Numbered from the stretch's first letter, positions 12,533-23,611 are shown. The stretch: DNA of 64,000 nucleotides from Molanna angustata (GCA_963576475.1 OY754980.1:27765486-27829485); one strand, 5' to 3'. Made by a program: numbers and translations. The notes: generated from the letters alone by a model not told the origin.

Positions 12533-13125
12533 AGCGTTATTACAGGCGCAGCGGACGGATCGGACGGAGCGCAACAGACGGATTTTAGAATTATTCTTTG
12601 TATAGGAATTTATACAAGTGTGTCCACTGCAACATTTTCACAATTTTTACGTGGTTAGATAGTGGAAGTATCTCAATAATATTATAAATTCGAATGTTTG
12701 TATTTTAAAATGATAGAATAAAATCTCGCGAAAACGGCTGAAATATTTTGGATGAAGTTTGTCATTTAAATATGTATATCCTAGAAAATACTATGGGCAA
12801 CATATTTTTTTTTACATTTATCATGAATCAAATCATGTATATATGGTTCAAGGATAATTTATATAGCGCCGTTTTGGTGAAAACTCACTTCAAGGGCGCT
12901 TTGTAGCTATGTAAGAGCCAATCGTGTAAGAGTCGAGCATGCAATTACCAAGCCGAAAAAAAATCATTCTGCATTTGCATTTTCTATGGAAAATTGTCAA
13001 TTAACCCAAATGACAGTTGTATCGGCAATCCGATTGGTGCGCCTCTGTAGACTCACAGCCTCAAACTAATCCGTCTGATGCGCTCCGTCTGCTGCGCCTA
13101 TATATGGATGTTAGCCTTTATTCTC
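12533..13125. mobile_element. inverted-terminal MITE, family M, copy 2
   Basis: The ends mirror each other: AAGGCTAGCGTTATTACAGG then CGCAGCGGACGGAT on the left, and the complement of AAGGCTAACATCCATATATA then GGCGCAGCAGACGGA on the right. Internal similarity to 11254-11580 includes CATTTTCTATGG and a CAATCCGATTGGTGCG-type block. It is longer than copy 1, so copy 1 is deleted or the family is heterogeneous. No open frame of note. Confidence 0.7.
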
Positions 13126-14693
13126 TATTAGGTATAAAGGTAGTTTCTTAATGAAAATTCGAAATAAAGATTGTATTTGAAATACAAGAGCAAGGACAGT
13201 TTCATTTGTATACATCAAAGTGAAATAAAAATTTCAATTTCGACTTCTTTTGAAATACTCGTGCTCCGTTCACTCTATTTCCTGCTGCAAATATACTTTC
13301 GCAAAAAACATACATAAGCATGAAAGCTAAAATTGTGTATACATATGTGAGATGAACGAAGTGTTCATCATGCCAAGTGAAATGCGTTTTTGGGTAGGGT
13401 GCCAATATACCATAATATATTAGCATGCTCCAACCTCCGACCACTGACGTAATATATTATAAATTTGCCAGTGACATCTCGCGGTATCGATACTCTGAAA
13501 TAATAATTAATTTACTACATACCGACTATAGACACTTGATTACAGTAAACCAACAATGTCTACTTCATCTACTACTATTATTATCAATGGACAAAGACTA
13601 CAGCAACATAAAGTAACGTTTTTCAACTCTTCAGCGGTTCACTTGGGCAGTAAACAATCACTCGACTTGTAAATTTAGATAATCGTCAGTTCTTTATTTC
13701 ATATTTTATTACTGACAAATTTTGGAAATCATTTGAGGTTTTATATTTTTTTGTCCTTGAAAAGAGATATAAACATCGAAAAGCAAATACTGCCATATAA
13801 ATGTGTCCTTAATATCCGATTTATATTCAAACATTGAATGTGTTTGTGATACCACTTTGTGCCAATCCCCCTGCCCTAGTCTCTGCATATTCTTTACTCT
13901 GTGTTTATAACTAGCTTCCTGTCTTATAATAAAATACCTAAGCATCTAGTCAGTAAATCTTCACCTGTGGATGTCCCTATAGGAATAGGTTTATGCAGCG
14001 CAGTTGTTCGCTGTATAATGTTATTCGGTGGCCTGGACATATTTTTATTGAATAAGAGAATTTTTATTGAATAGTTTAGGAGAGGTGTATGGAGAAGTAC
14101 TGGAATCATCTGATTCTAACTACTAAACAAGTGATATAATATGACGTTCGCTTCATAATTGTTATTTAAACTCATATTTTTTGTTTGTTATTTATTTTTT
14201 ATTAATTGATTTAATCATTTGTTTATTAATTGAAAAATTGATTTCTTTTTTTATTATTCAAATTTAAAGTAATTAAAAATCGGTAATATTGAGTCTTCAC
14301 TGGTCCATATGCTGGTAACTCATTTGTGCTTATATATTTTAGATATGACTGTTTGTATTCGATAAAATAAATAAATAAAATATGTATTCTCCTAATGAAT
14401 GTGCATCAATAATAATTACATGCGTCGCACTCACAATCGAAAATCCGTCTCAGCTGTGATTGTGACATGGGGCTAATGATAATATTATATTCTCTTCCAT
14501 ATCAAACACAGACAAAATCAGACATTCGATCGCTTAATATGCTTTAACTTTAAATAATCATCAACCATGAAACGGGCAATGGCATAGTCCTAGGTGAGGT
14601 TATGAACTATATGTTTTATAATAATGAAGATTATAATATTAGGTATGTAAATATAAAGTAGCGGTTGAAATGAGAACACGGCTGTGTTTCTCG
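13126..14693. other. 1.5 kb without recognised gene
   Basis: Short open frames on both strands (for example 13202-13444 and 13709-13945, minus) lack recognisable domains and conserved splice sites. No tandem or inverted structure stood out. Confidence 0.3.
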
Positions 14694-14853
14694 AATAAAA
14701 GTATCAGTAAAAGAATAGTTAAAATACTTTGATTTCATAAAATTGTGCAATAATTTTGGTTGTTTCATATAAATCTAATGCCGTCAAACGACACAATTTT
14801 GAACAATTTTATGAAATCAAAGTATTTTATCTATACCATTACTGATACTTTTG
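14694..14853. mobile_element. palindromic MITE-like fold-back
   Basis: Arms of about 65-70 bp. The left has AAAAGTATCAGTAAAAGAAT and AAAATACTTTGATTTCATAA; the right has the complement, ending ACTGATACTTTTGTTG. The loop is about 40 bp. No coding content. Confidence 0.75.
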
Positions 14854-15029
14854 TTGAAACAACCCAGCCTAAGAAGAATGAATGAATGAATAGTATATTT
14901 CCAATATTATAGATAAATTATTACAAAGGAACAAAAATACAATTTTATTTTTTTAGTTTCTACCGAATTACAATTTTACAATTACTATTATTTTTTTTAC
15001 ACACATTGGAAATTTTTCTGCCTCGCTAG

Positions 15030-15350
15030 ACATTTAAGAAGAGTTTGTAATAGAACGATGTATGACAGGGTATGAAAGGAGGACACAAGGAAATAATGCA
15101 AGACGAAGAAAGATGTAAATAACAGAATGAAAGTTAACACATTGCGATGGTTTGGCCACTTGGGAAGAGTGAATGAAGAACACCTGACGAAGAAAATATA
15201 TACAAAGCTGACAGCAACGGAATAAAGGGGTCGGTGGCGCCCAAGTAAAGGATGCCACGACCATGTTAACGATATTCTGAAAAACGGAGATTTAAGAAGC
15301 GTGAACAACAGACGAACATGTGCCCACACCATAAATACCTGAATTACAGT
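15030..15350 (+). pseudogene. RTE-like LINE 3' remnant
   Basis: The plus strand reads, with stops, RCLARQ-like, then NRMKVNTLRWFGHLGRVNE, GRWRPSKGCHDHVNDILKN and SVNNRRTCAH. These blocks match the better preserved copy at 61700-62600. The WFGHLGR and GR.RP.KGWHDH motifs mark the C-terminal end of RTE-type polyproteins. Frame breaks make it inactive. Confidence 0.65.
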
Positions 15351-15539
15351 TAACACATCGATATGAGAGATTGTCAAAGATGTAGTTCAACACTAACGTG
15401 AGTTGCCATTACACGACATCATAATACGATCAGCAGGGCAACTCGCGAGATTCATTAAGATTAGATTCAGACTAGAAATCAAGATACATATTTAAATAAA
15501 CTTTTTTTTAAATAAAAAATAATAACAATATCACTCTCC

Positions 15540-15580
15540 CGCCAAACTGCAAAGCAGTTTTTTGGCAGGGCAGATTCTCT
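15540..15580. other. GC-rich hairpin
   Basis: CCGCCAAACTGC-AAA-GCAGTTTTTTGGC forms a near-perfect hairpin of about 12 bp with a short loop in AT-rich DNA. It could be the terminus of a small element; nothing else supports a function. Confidence 0.3.
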
Positions 15581-15624
15581 CTTTCATATAATAACTTATG
15601 TCAACACCAAAAATAAAAGAATAG

Positions 15625-15762
15625 CCCCCCTAGACAACGTGTCATTTAGCTCAAGAAAAGAAACAAGATAAGATGTTACGTGACTGGCAACTGTCACTTC
15701 CATACATTGAGTTAAATTTTCATGTTTCTTTTCTTGAGCTAAATGACACGTTGTCTAGAGGG
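15625..15762. mobile_element. palindromic MITE, family B, copy 1
   Basis: Inverted arms begin with CCCTAGACAACGTGTCATTT and AGCTCAAGAAAAGAAACA and end with the complement, GACACGTTGTCTAGAGGG. Copies 2 and 3 lie at 17699-17850 and 34200-34353. The CCCTAGA end recalls piggyBac termini, but TTAA target duplications are not visible, so the superfamily is left open. Confidence 0.8.
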
Positions 15763-16599
15763 ATAGAAAAAATATCGAAAAAAATAATTATAAAAAATAA
15801 TATGTCACCATCACTGAACAACAATAATTAAGACTCTAACGCACTGATAACCGATTTAATTTATACAAAAAATAAAGACAATTTCATACTAAAAGAACAT
15901 GTCATGAGTAGCCCCACAGCTCTGGAATAAAACATGTCTTGTTATTGTTGTCTAACTCACGAGCCAAGGGTTCCGGATTCGGTTCAATGTGGTGACACAC
16001 TTCACCGTACAAATATAAAAATGTGAGTACTCATCGATACGAGTATATTTATCGACTACCATAATACTTTACAACCGCATAGTGGTGAGTTGTTAGACAT
16101 CCCTGTTGGCAGTCTTGGTTCGAATACTAACGGATGAAAAGTTATTCAAAAATATATTTTCAATGAATTATATCTATATTCTCTGAGGTGAAAGATAATA
16201 TTGATAATTGAGCTATTGAGCAATGGCACACAGAGTAGCGAGGGACAGAGAATCATGTAAGTTGAGAATGGAGGATTATGTTCGACACTGGATGAATGAT
16301 AGCTGATAATAAAAAAAAAAAAACAATCCAAAAACGCGTGTATCACAAAATGTTTTACTAGTGTTATTTTTTATCGTGGTAATATCTTAAAATGCATATA
16401 TAATCAGTGATTAACTAACGATAAATGTTTATTACCAATTTACAATATTTCAGGTGCACAAATCTTCGAATAATCAAATCACAATCGATATGTCGCTGAT
16501 TATTATACCAATCACAATCTCTATTATTGTTCAAATGACTAATAATAAATAATTGTGGATATTTTACGTAGTAGAATTACATTTTAAATTATATTAAAA
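15763..16599. other. no gene; possible SINE scraps
   Basis: Near 15950-15990 (CTAACTCACGAGCCAAGGG) and 16085-16130 (GGTTCGAATACTAACGG) there are tRNA B-box-like fragments consistent with decayed SINE heads. Otherwise AT-rich and without coding features. Confidence 0.3.
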
Positions 16600-16700
16600 A
16601 ATAAAACTGTACGTTTTAGATTCTACGTATATTTTTTAATTGGTCGATAGCTATTTCGCCTTGTTAGGGCATCTTCAAGACTATGACGGCGTGGGGTTTC
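16600..16700. mobile_element. half of a family F fold-back element
   Basis: Contains the family signature TTTTAGATTCTACGTAT, then CGATAGCTATTTCGCCTTGT and TAGGGCATCTTCAAGAC, without the mirrored second arm. On the minus strand it reads TCTTGAAGATGCCC...GGCGAAATAGC, the arrangement of a hammerhead-type core (TGAAGA, stem, GAAA). Confidence 0.6.
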
Positions 16701-17159
16701 TGTTGGGTTATATAGGTAGAGGGTTGAGCTTACAGTTTTTTTGATAAAACTATTAATACTTCATTAAAGAATATTCTAAGGTTAAAATTGTGGACATTCA
16801 TATTATTATTGTTTGAAATAATAAAGTATCAAATATATTAAAATAAAATACTGATTTATAATTTTGGGGTGTAGGGGGTGATGGCGAATAATACCCAGCC
16901 GACCCAAATGTCAACCTTCATACGAGGCACTGGCGACCGAAAATTGGCGGTATAACCATATTTACTCAATACAGAACTAAATACTCTGTAAGGGATAAAC
17001 ATCCGATTCCTAGGATTTCCCTTTTTGGTTTTTGTGCGTCATATGAAATCAGTATTTTATTTTAATATATTATAATGGAATTCCATTAAGTATTGTCGAT
17101 CGAAAAAGTAAACAAAACTAGAGTATCCTATTTTATATCAACTTTTCTGTTATTTTTAT

Positions 17160-17300
17160 ACACTACTACCTAGTTTCGAGAACTACCGGTCTCTTCTTCA
17201 GGTTAATTAAAACTATTAATGTTTGGTGTGAAAGAGGTGGGGGGGGGGGGGGTAAGGGATACCTAATACTGAGAAAGAGAACGATAGGTCTCGAAACTAT
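17160..17300. repeat. inverted pair of hammerhead-like motifs (possible Penelope remnant)
   Basis: The minus strand at about 17163-17206 reads CTGAAGAAGAGACC...TTCTCGAAAC. The plus strand at about 17266-17297 reads CTGAGAAAGAGAACG...GGTCTCGAAAC. Both have a CTGA-type box, a GAGA/TCTC stem and GAAAC, in opposite orientation around a 15-16-base G run. Penelope-like elements are known to carry hammerhead motifs in their pseudo-LTRs. No RT sequence remains nearby, so this is at most a terminal relic. Confidence 0.45.
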
Positions 17301-17559
17301 CAGTTTGAAAAAGAACAGAAAGGGGAAAATAAACACAGATACTTCATTATTTTTAAAATAACCATTAAAAATAATTTGTAATTAGATTATATTATCTTCT
17401 ACACTCTACACCTACACCATATTATATTTAACGATCACTGAGCTCGTTTTGGAATTGCAGAACGTTCCATGTAGGTACTAACATTCATTGTTAATCTCGC
17501 TGATTGTATGTAATAAGGAAATCAGACGTGTAAATGGATGTTGCCAAATAAAATAAAAA

Positions 17560-17905
17560 AAATACATAAACACTTCCTTGCACCCTGCGCAAGTGGCGAG
17601 TTTATTGCCGCATGCCAATTTCTTCCAACTAACCAGTGTTTCCAGCCCAGATAAGCAATGTAAGCGCGAGAAATTAATTTAAATAAATTTCTCCTCAGCC
17701 CCCCTAGACAACGTGTCATTTAGCTCAAGAAAATAAACAAGAAAAGATAACTCAATGTATGGAAGTGACAGTTGTCACGTGACTGGCAACTGTCACTTCC
17801 ATACATTGAGTTATCTTTTCTTGAGCTAAATGACACGTTGACTAGAGGGGCAGAAACCAAACGACTTGCCAACTGTGCCACGGCGCGGCGGTCAGCCAAA
17901 TGAAA
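17560..17905 (-). mobile_element. SINE family C, interrupted by a family B MITE
   Basis: On the minus strand the body (GGAGAAATTTATTTAAATTA, then GCTGGAAACACTGG and GCCACTTGCGCAGGG) matches the SINEs at 36390-36560 (+) and 38465-38645 (-). The tRNA-like head is displaced to about 17851-17905 by the palindromic MITE at 17699-17850. A further fragment (CCAGTGTTTCCAGCCCTAGAG) lies near 17921-17945. Confidence 0.6.
17699..17850. mobile_element. palindromic MITE, family B, copy 2
   Basis: An almost perfect 152-bp palindrome. Both arms run CCCCTAGACAACGTGTCATT, AGCTCAAGAAAA, GATAACTCAATGTATGGAAG, and the centre is near GTCACGTGAC. It sits inside a family C SINE; CAG is present on both sides and may be the target duplication. 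No coding content. Confidence 0.85.
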
Positions 17906-17959
17906 TTGTTTTTCAAATAACCAGTGTTTCCAGCCCTAGAGAAGCAACAATTGTTAGAA

Positions 17960-18050
17960 TTAGATAAGGTTGGTGGCAGAGCGGATATTGCGCTCGATTA
18001 ATAATCCAATGGTTGTGTACTAAAATCCTGCCACAACCGATTTCGTTCAC
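17960..18050 (+). mobile_element. tRNA-like SINE head, family D (decayed)
   Basis: GGTTGGTGGCAGAGCGG matches an A box, followed by TGCGCTCGATTAATAATCCAATGG, a degraded B box and CCTGCCACAACCGATTTCGTTC. The same ending is shared with 19205-19300 and 60795-60860. Loss of a clean B box argues against a functional tRNA. Confidence 0.5.
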
Positions 18051-18844
18051 TTATTTTATATATGATTTTAAATGGTGCACCAAAATGAAGGTGAACCGAA
18101 AGGTCGAAGCTCAGTGGTTGGACGGCGTTGCGGAGGATGCTCATAGAATAGGTGTCCACGTGGCCTACGATATACCGTAAATTTTAACTAGTGTGCTTAC
18201 ATACTTAAACTATGAAAAAAATAAAAGAATATTGTACAAGTGCGAGTGTGTGTACATATATAAGTGTCAGATAATAATAAATATGTAATATATGCAAGCT
18301 AGCATAAGTTATTCCAATAAATCTCGATACTACAATCATTTATGTTTAGGGTATGATGTATAATAATATAAGGATGCAAATTATATTCTTGTCACAAGGG
18401 CATATTCATTCTTTCAAAAAAACACAGACGAAGGACCACTTAAGTTCTTTATTGTTTCATTTGTTGGCATTCTTCAAACATTCTTTACGATTTAAAATTA
18501 CCGCTCTCGTAAGCCGAGACAATCAGATAAGAAGTGCCAATTTTTTTGTAGTTTTGTTTTACATACATACTTTACAGTAGTATGTATTAAAGATTACACG
18601 AAATAATTTATTAATTCAATACTTGTATTATTATCAAACCGTAATGAACAATGTACCAAATTGTAATGTCAATAATTTTTTCCTCGGCTTGGAATTGAGC
18701 CTAGAACGTCGACACAGAAGTCAATTGACTTACCACTTTAGAAAAGGTATATATAGTCTATACTTTAGAAAAGGGAACATAATAATATGAGCATCTTGAG
18801 GTGAGATATTCACGAGAACGACGCTATAGAAATCTTCTAATTTT

Positions 18845-19200
18845 AGTCATCATCAACCATTATCTATTATTCGTCCAGTGTTGCACATAGCCCCCCCCCC
18901 CTTTAGACCTGTATGCTTCACTATCCCTCGCCACCCTGTCTCATTGACTTGTGGTCTGTCCAGATTTCTTGGTCACCACTCCATGGTGACCAAGAAACCT
19001 GGACATCTGCTGCTCTCGCTACATGGCCAGCCAAATTCCACTAGGTATAAAAAGCTATCTCGCACGCAACATCTGTAACCTTAGTCCTTTTTCTGATCCA
19101 TTCGTAACGCTTCCTATCTCGAAGGCATACTTAGCATCCTCCTCTCCATTGCTCGTTGTTATTCGGAGTTTCTATACTACACTAGGAGGAGGCACATGTC
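18845..19200 (-). pseudogene. LINE C-terminal remnant
   Basis: The minus strand gives fragments such as NLAGHVARAADVQ, then WRGIVKHTGLKGGG and YVQHWTNN. These resemble the AGHVAR and GEAYVQ.WT motifs at the ends of RTE- and R1-type polyproteins. A 13-base C run marks the region near 18890. Reading frames are broken. Confidence 0.45.
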
Positions 19201-19204
19201 GTGT

Positions 19205-19300
19205 TTTGCTGACGGGTGGTGGCAGTGCGAGTGGTTAGCACGCTGGGTTAGTTATCCAGTGGTCGCGAGTTCGAATCCTACCACGACCGATTTCTTTAAA
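19205..19300 (+). mobile_element. tRNA-like sequence, SINE family D or tRNA pseudogene
   Basis: GGTGGTGGCAGTGCGAGTGG, TTAGCACG, an anticodon-like arm CTGGG-TTAGTTA-TCCAG, then GCGAGTTCGAATCCTACCAC. The A and B boxes are good. The acceptor stem pairs only loosely and CGATTTCTTTAAATC continues as in other family D copies, which favours a SINE head over a working tRNA gene. Confidence 0.5.
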
Positions 19301-19799
19301 TCTCTGCTTCCTTATTATCTTCACCCAGCTTGGTGAAGGATCCGCCGTTTATACATTCTTATTCGTCGGTTCTCCCATTCCCAAAGACATTATCAAGTGC
19401 GACAGTGAATAGTTTGTGGGAAATTGTGTCTCCTTGTCCGACTCCCCTTTTGATGGCTATTTTTCGGGTCGGTTCATGCAGTTGTATTGTAGAGGTCGAG
19501 TTCGAGTATACATTTTTGAGAATCTGGGACCCTATTATAATATTATTTTACATATTTCTTATACTATATTAAATATATATTTATATTACTTATACGAATT
19601 CCACGCAAAACTAATCAGCCGGTAAACCCCCAAGAAACACGATACGAGAGCACTTCAAAGATTTCTCACAAAAACTAACTCCACTAGCCGTATTGCATAA
19701 TACCATAAATCGTATGATAAAGAAAGGGGATAAAAAAAGATCAAAGCTAGGTTTTGACCATACACATTTATAACAAGTTTCAAATATAATATAATAATC

Positions 19800-20414
19800 G
19801 TATTAACAAACTTTTCCATTGCTTAACGATTTCATATAACATAAAAAATCGTTCTATTTCAAACATATTTTCTCCTGCACGATTTCTGAGTATTACTCAA
19901 TAAAGCTGGAGATCAGGGGGGGGAGGCAAGTCTGGTCCAACAGGTGAAATCAAAACCCTCGTGATTACCCATATCATGGATATAATATTATCATATTGAT
20001 TTCTATGACATTTAAAGATATTATAGAACTCCATATAATAATTATATCTATGATATGGGTTAATCACGAGGCTTTTGATTTCGCCGATTGAACCAGACTT
20101 GCCCCCCAGATCTCTAATGTCAGGCGTATGTCACATTAAATATTAAGGTTTGTACAATCTAAATCTTATCTGAATTAGGGTTGCTAAATACTTTACATAA
20201 ATATTTCAGCTATAGAGATTCTAGGTTTTTTCAATGCTCTATAAAAGCTTCTATTTCTTTTTGTAGAACAATAATTTTGCCCAGTAAAAGCCTTAATCGT
20301 ATTAAAAAACTTTTCCATTGCTTAACGATTTCATATATCATAAAAAATCGTTATATTTCAAACATATTTTCTCCTGCACGATTTCTGAGTAATACCCAAT
20401 ACAGCTGGAGATCA
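19800..20414. repeat. direct duplication of about 120 bp flanking hairpin MITEs
   Basis: CTTTTCCATTGCTTAACGAT, TTTCAAACATATTTTCTCCT and GCACGATTTCTGAGTA... to GCTGGAGATCAGGGGG occur at about 19800-19915 and again at about 20299-20414, each immediately before a family E hairpin element. The segment was duplicated together with its MITE, or two MITEs entered duplicated DNA. Confidence 0.75.
19916..20107. mobile_element. hairpin MITE, family E, copy 1
   Basis: The left arm GGCAAGTCTGGTCCAACAGG, AAATCAAAACCCTCGTGATT, ACCCATATCATGGATATAA is mirrored on the right, ending in AACCAGACTTGCCCCCC. About 190 bp, no coding content. Copies: 20415-20946 (three concatenated) and 24778-24904. Confidence 0.85.
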
Positions 20415-20946
20415 GGGGGGGGGCAAGTCTGGTCCAACAGGTGAAATCAAAACCCTCGTGATTACCCATATCATGGATATAATTATGTATCATATTGAGT
20501 TCTATGTCTAAAGATATTATAGAATTCCATATAATAATTACATTCATGATATGGATAATCGTGAGGGTTTTGATTTCGCCGGTTGGACCTGAGGGGCTAG
20601 TCTGGTTCAATCGGCGAAATCAAAACCTTCGTGATTACCCATATCACGGATATAATTATTATATGGAGTTCTGCAATATATTAAGATGTCATATAACTCC
20701 ATACTATAATTATATCCATGATATGGGTAATCACTGGGGTTTTGATTTCGCCGGTTGGACCTGGGGGGCAAGTTTGGTTCAATCGGCGAAATCAAAACCT
20801 TCGTGATCACCCATATCACGGATATAATTATTATATGGAGTTCTACAATATATTAAGATGTCATATAACTCCATACTATAATTATATCCATGATATGGGT
20901 AATCACGAAGGTTTTGATTTTGCCGATTGAACCAGACTTGCCCCCC
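20415..20946. mobile_element. three concatenated family E hairpin MITEs
   Basis: Three palindromic units follow head to tail. Internal boundaries are near 20595 (GGTTGGACCTGAGGGGCTAG) and 20770 (GGTTGGACCTGGGGGGCAAG). The right end of one unit also serves as the left end of the next, with no unique DNA between them. Open frames across the array on both strands are a by-product of the palindrome and are not genes. Confidence 0.85.
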
Positions 20947-21264
20947 TGATAACAGATTTAAATAAAAATGTCAAAAATAAACCTCAAAATATATGAAATT
21001 GGATATACATATATTTTTTCAACGTAAATTCAGATCTTTTATTATTTGACAGATAAAATCGTAGAGAAATAGTCAATGGAAAACTTGTCAGTTTTAAGTA
21101 GGTTATTTAAACACATGTGGCCTTGCTCTTGAAACTAGATTCCTAGAACCTACGTATGTATGTACCTGCCGCCTTATTTTTCCATAACTATCAAGATAAG
21201 CATAACATAAATCACTCTAATTACATAATATTACAACATAATCTCCGTGAAAAATGTAGGTGCG

Positions 21265-21960
21265 TGGCGATAATTCTAAATAGGGATTTGATTCGAATGT
21301 CAATAAGAGTAAGGCCGCTGATATCAATATTATGTCGGCCTTCGTGACTCAGTTGGTTAGATATCTGACTGCTGATCCAAGGGTCCCGGGTTCGATTTCC
21401 GGTGGAGACACAGTTTTTAAAATTGTGTTTTCAGTCTGGATCTGTGAGACGATAAATATCGTAAGTCTCCAGAATGTGGCAACTTGTTATTGGGTGCGTG
21501 TTAAATAATTATTTGACATAGCACCTGTTAGTTGCACGAGAAGCTACAAAAAATAAAATAAAAATAAAGTCGAACGAATTCTAAATTGGTATTCGATTCG
21601 AAAATTATAAATTGGGATTTGATTCGAGTGTCAAGAGAAAGGCCGCTGATATTAATATAAAGTCGAACGAATTCTAAATTGGGATTAGATACGAAAATTC
21701 TAAATTGGGATTCGATTCGAAAATTATAAACTGGGATTTGATTCGAGTGTCAAGAGAAAGGCCGCTGATATTAATATACTTAAAGTCGAACGAATTCTAA
21801 ATTGGGATTAGATTCGAAAATTCTAAATTGGGATTTGATTCGAGTGTCAAGAGAAAGGCCGCTGATATAAATATTTAGTCAAACGAATTCTAAATTGGGA
21901 TTAGATTCGAAAATTTTAAATAGGGATATCATTCGAGTGTCGAGAGTAAGGCCTGTTCTC
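21265..21960. repeat. irregular tandem repeat with 90-120 bp units, interrupted by a SINE
   Basis: Units contain AATTCTAAATTGGGATT, GATTCGAAAATT, GATTTGATTCGAGTGTCAAG and AGAAAGGCCGCTGATATTAA. About five partial units run from 21265 to 21960. The first is split from the rest by a SINE at 21339-21565. A lone related segment (GAGATTGGATTGAAATGTCG, AGTAAGGCTGCTGATTC) lies near 39390-39435. Confidence 0.8.
21339..21565 (+). mobile_element. tRNA-derived SINE, family A
   Basis: GGCCTTCGTGACTCAGTTGG, TTAGATATCTGACTGCTGATCC, then the B box GGGTTCGATTTCC give a clear tRNA-related head. The body includes CAGTCTGGATCTGTGAGACG, CCAGAATGTGGCAACTTGTT and TTGGGTGCGTGTTAAATAAT, and the tail is AAAAAATAAAATAAAAATAA. 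It is the most complete plus-strand member in the window. Confidence 0.8.
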
Positions 21961-22020
21961 GAATCCATTAGGATATTCCAGTCATTATGTATGCTGTATG
22001 TCTCATGTAACACATGAGAT

Positions 22021-22923
22021 CCAACTGTCGATAGCGATAGTATGTATAGTTGAAGAATAAGAATCAACAGTATGGAGGTCAGTCCTGTTTTCCTACCCGG
22101 AATATGAAAACAGCATGATGGTTCTGTATGTATGTTTGGAGATTAAGTACCTATCAAACTATTAAGTCTTCTTACATATTGTGTATAGGCGACTGCCCTA
22201 CAAATTGTATGAAGCAATGTCGTCACTACATTCAATTTTTATAAAAATTGTTAAAAAAAGTTTGAGATGTGCTAATACTATGATAATATTTTTTATAGAA
22301 AATTAAATTATCTAGTTGGGGTGTTTCGGCTTTTTTCGATATTTTAAAAAAAAATGAAAATATAGGCAGTTTAACTCATAAATTTATCATAAAAAAAAAC
22401 ATTTTTGTTAATAAAAAATGTTTGAGAAACCCTGGAATTTTTTTGAATAAACTAGTTTGACATTTTGTATTTTTCTATGCTTATACCAATTTTCAGCGTT
22501 TTAGCTTTTATGGTTTCTGAGATATATGGAAAAATAAATTAAAAATTCAAAAGTTGATAACCCCTGACTGAAACAAAAATTCAAAATTCTGAGTATAAAA
22601 GTTTTGTAGGCCTATAACTGTTTATATATTCTGAAATTTTGGGCTTTGTAAATTGAGCGGATCAAAAGTTGTAAGGGGGGGGACACACAGACACACACAC
22701 ACAGACACACACACGGACACACGAAATGTTCTACTCCGAATTCTGAGTAAATCCGTGTATGGAACATATATGCTGCGAAGCCTCTAAGTTGGTGTTTTTT
22801 GACTTCAAAGTTGGAAAAGCCGTGAAAAAAGTAGACCTCTGCATACAATTCTCGCGTATCCTGGCTTGAAACATTGTCGATATGTTAAGAGAACAAAGTT
22901 CTCCTGAACAAATCGACAGTTGG
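22021..22923 (-). mobile_element. 0.9-kb non-coding element with 12-bp inverted ends, copy 1
   Basis: It starts CCAACTGTCGATAGCGATAG and ends CAAATCGACAGTTGG, so the terminal 12 bases are inverted repeats. The whole is an inverted copy of 26064-27045, with the same (AC)n tract, TTTTGATCCGCTC block, CTTTTTTCACGGCTTTTCC block and TATTGTGTATAGG block. No open frame or transposase was seen. Homology continues a few bases beyond the ends into ACACATGAGAT. Confidence 0.75.
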
Positions 22924-23454
22924 AATTACGATATATAATAATGTTTACAAACTTAAGGAAGTATAAATGCATTTAATAATGTATTATTAGCAGTGAAGTC
23001 ACTCCATCATCACCTTTCAAGATAATTACCTAGTTTCATTTTATGATCTCACACAATTCTAATTGTATATGAAAAGGATATACTTAGGGAACAAGCACAT
23101 GCTATTATTGTAATATATTTTATCTGTACCGTGAATACTACACTACTAACATTAACATATTGTGATAGTCTGGTATATTTCAAACATGTAAAGATTAATT
23201 ACCAATCAATATTATATATTATACATATATTACATTATTTGGTTTGGCAAAGTATCAAAATTTTCAACTGTTATGTACCAGTAATAAAACAACATAAGCA
23301 TAAGACATATTATTATATGGCTAGTAAACGCCTTAACTAAAAATATACAAATCTCACCTTACAAGTTAGGTACCGAATAAACCTACAACACAAAAATATT
23401 ATATACATGCAACAAAATAAGACTAGCATATAGGAATTTCTTATAGGGTTGCCC
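22924..23454. other. no gene recognised
   Basis: AT-rich DNA. A plus-strand open frame at 23131-23340 has no recognisable domain. Confidence 0.3.
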
Positions 23455-23585
23455 ATGGGAAGATGAGGTCAGAAAAGGTGCAGCTCAACTTCTCCAGGAG
23501 AGGAGCTGGAAAGAGGCAGCAGAGGACAGGATGAGATGGAGGCGAAAGTTAACGGAGGCCAAGGCTCGATTTAGGCTGTAGCGCC
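23455..23585 (+). pseudogene. LINE reverse transcriptase C-terminal end
   Basis: A clean reading frame gives EDEVRKGAAQLLQERSWKEA, AEDRMRWRRKLTEAKARFRL and a stop, followed by GCGCCATCGAAGAAGAAGAA. It is the arginine/lysine-rich extreme C-terminus of an RTE-like polyprotein with its short 3' tail. The 5' truncation is typical of LINE insertions. Confidence 0.65.
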
Positions 23586-23611
23586 ATCGAAGAAGAAGAA
23601 TTATTAAATAC

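Noticed and set aside
14997..15377. 126-codon minus-strand frame
   Set aside because: Antisense of the RTE fragment on the plus strand (WFGHLGR reading).
19205..19300. Functional tRNA gene
   Set aside because: Pol III boxes are good, but the acceptor stem does not close properly and the flanking sequence is shared with other SINE-like copies.
20338..20930. Mirror-image frames on both strands with MIWVIT and NRRNQN repeats
   Set aside because: Direct consequence of concatenated palindromic MITEs.
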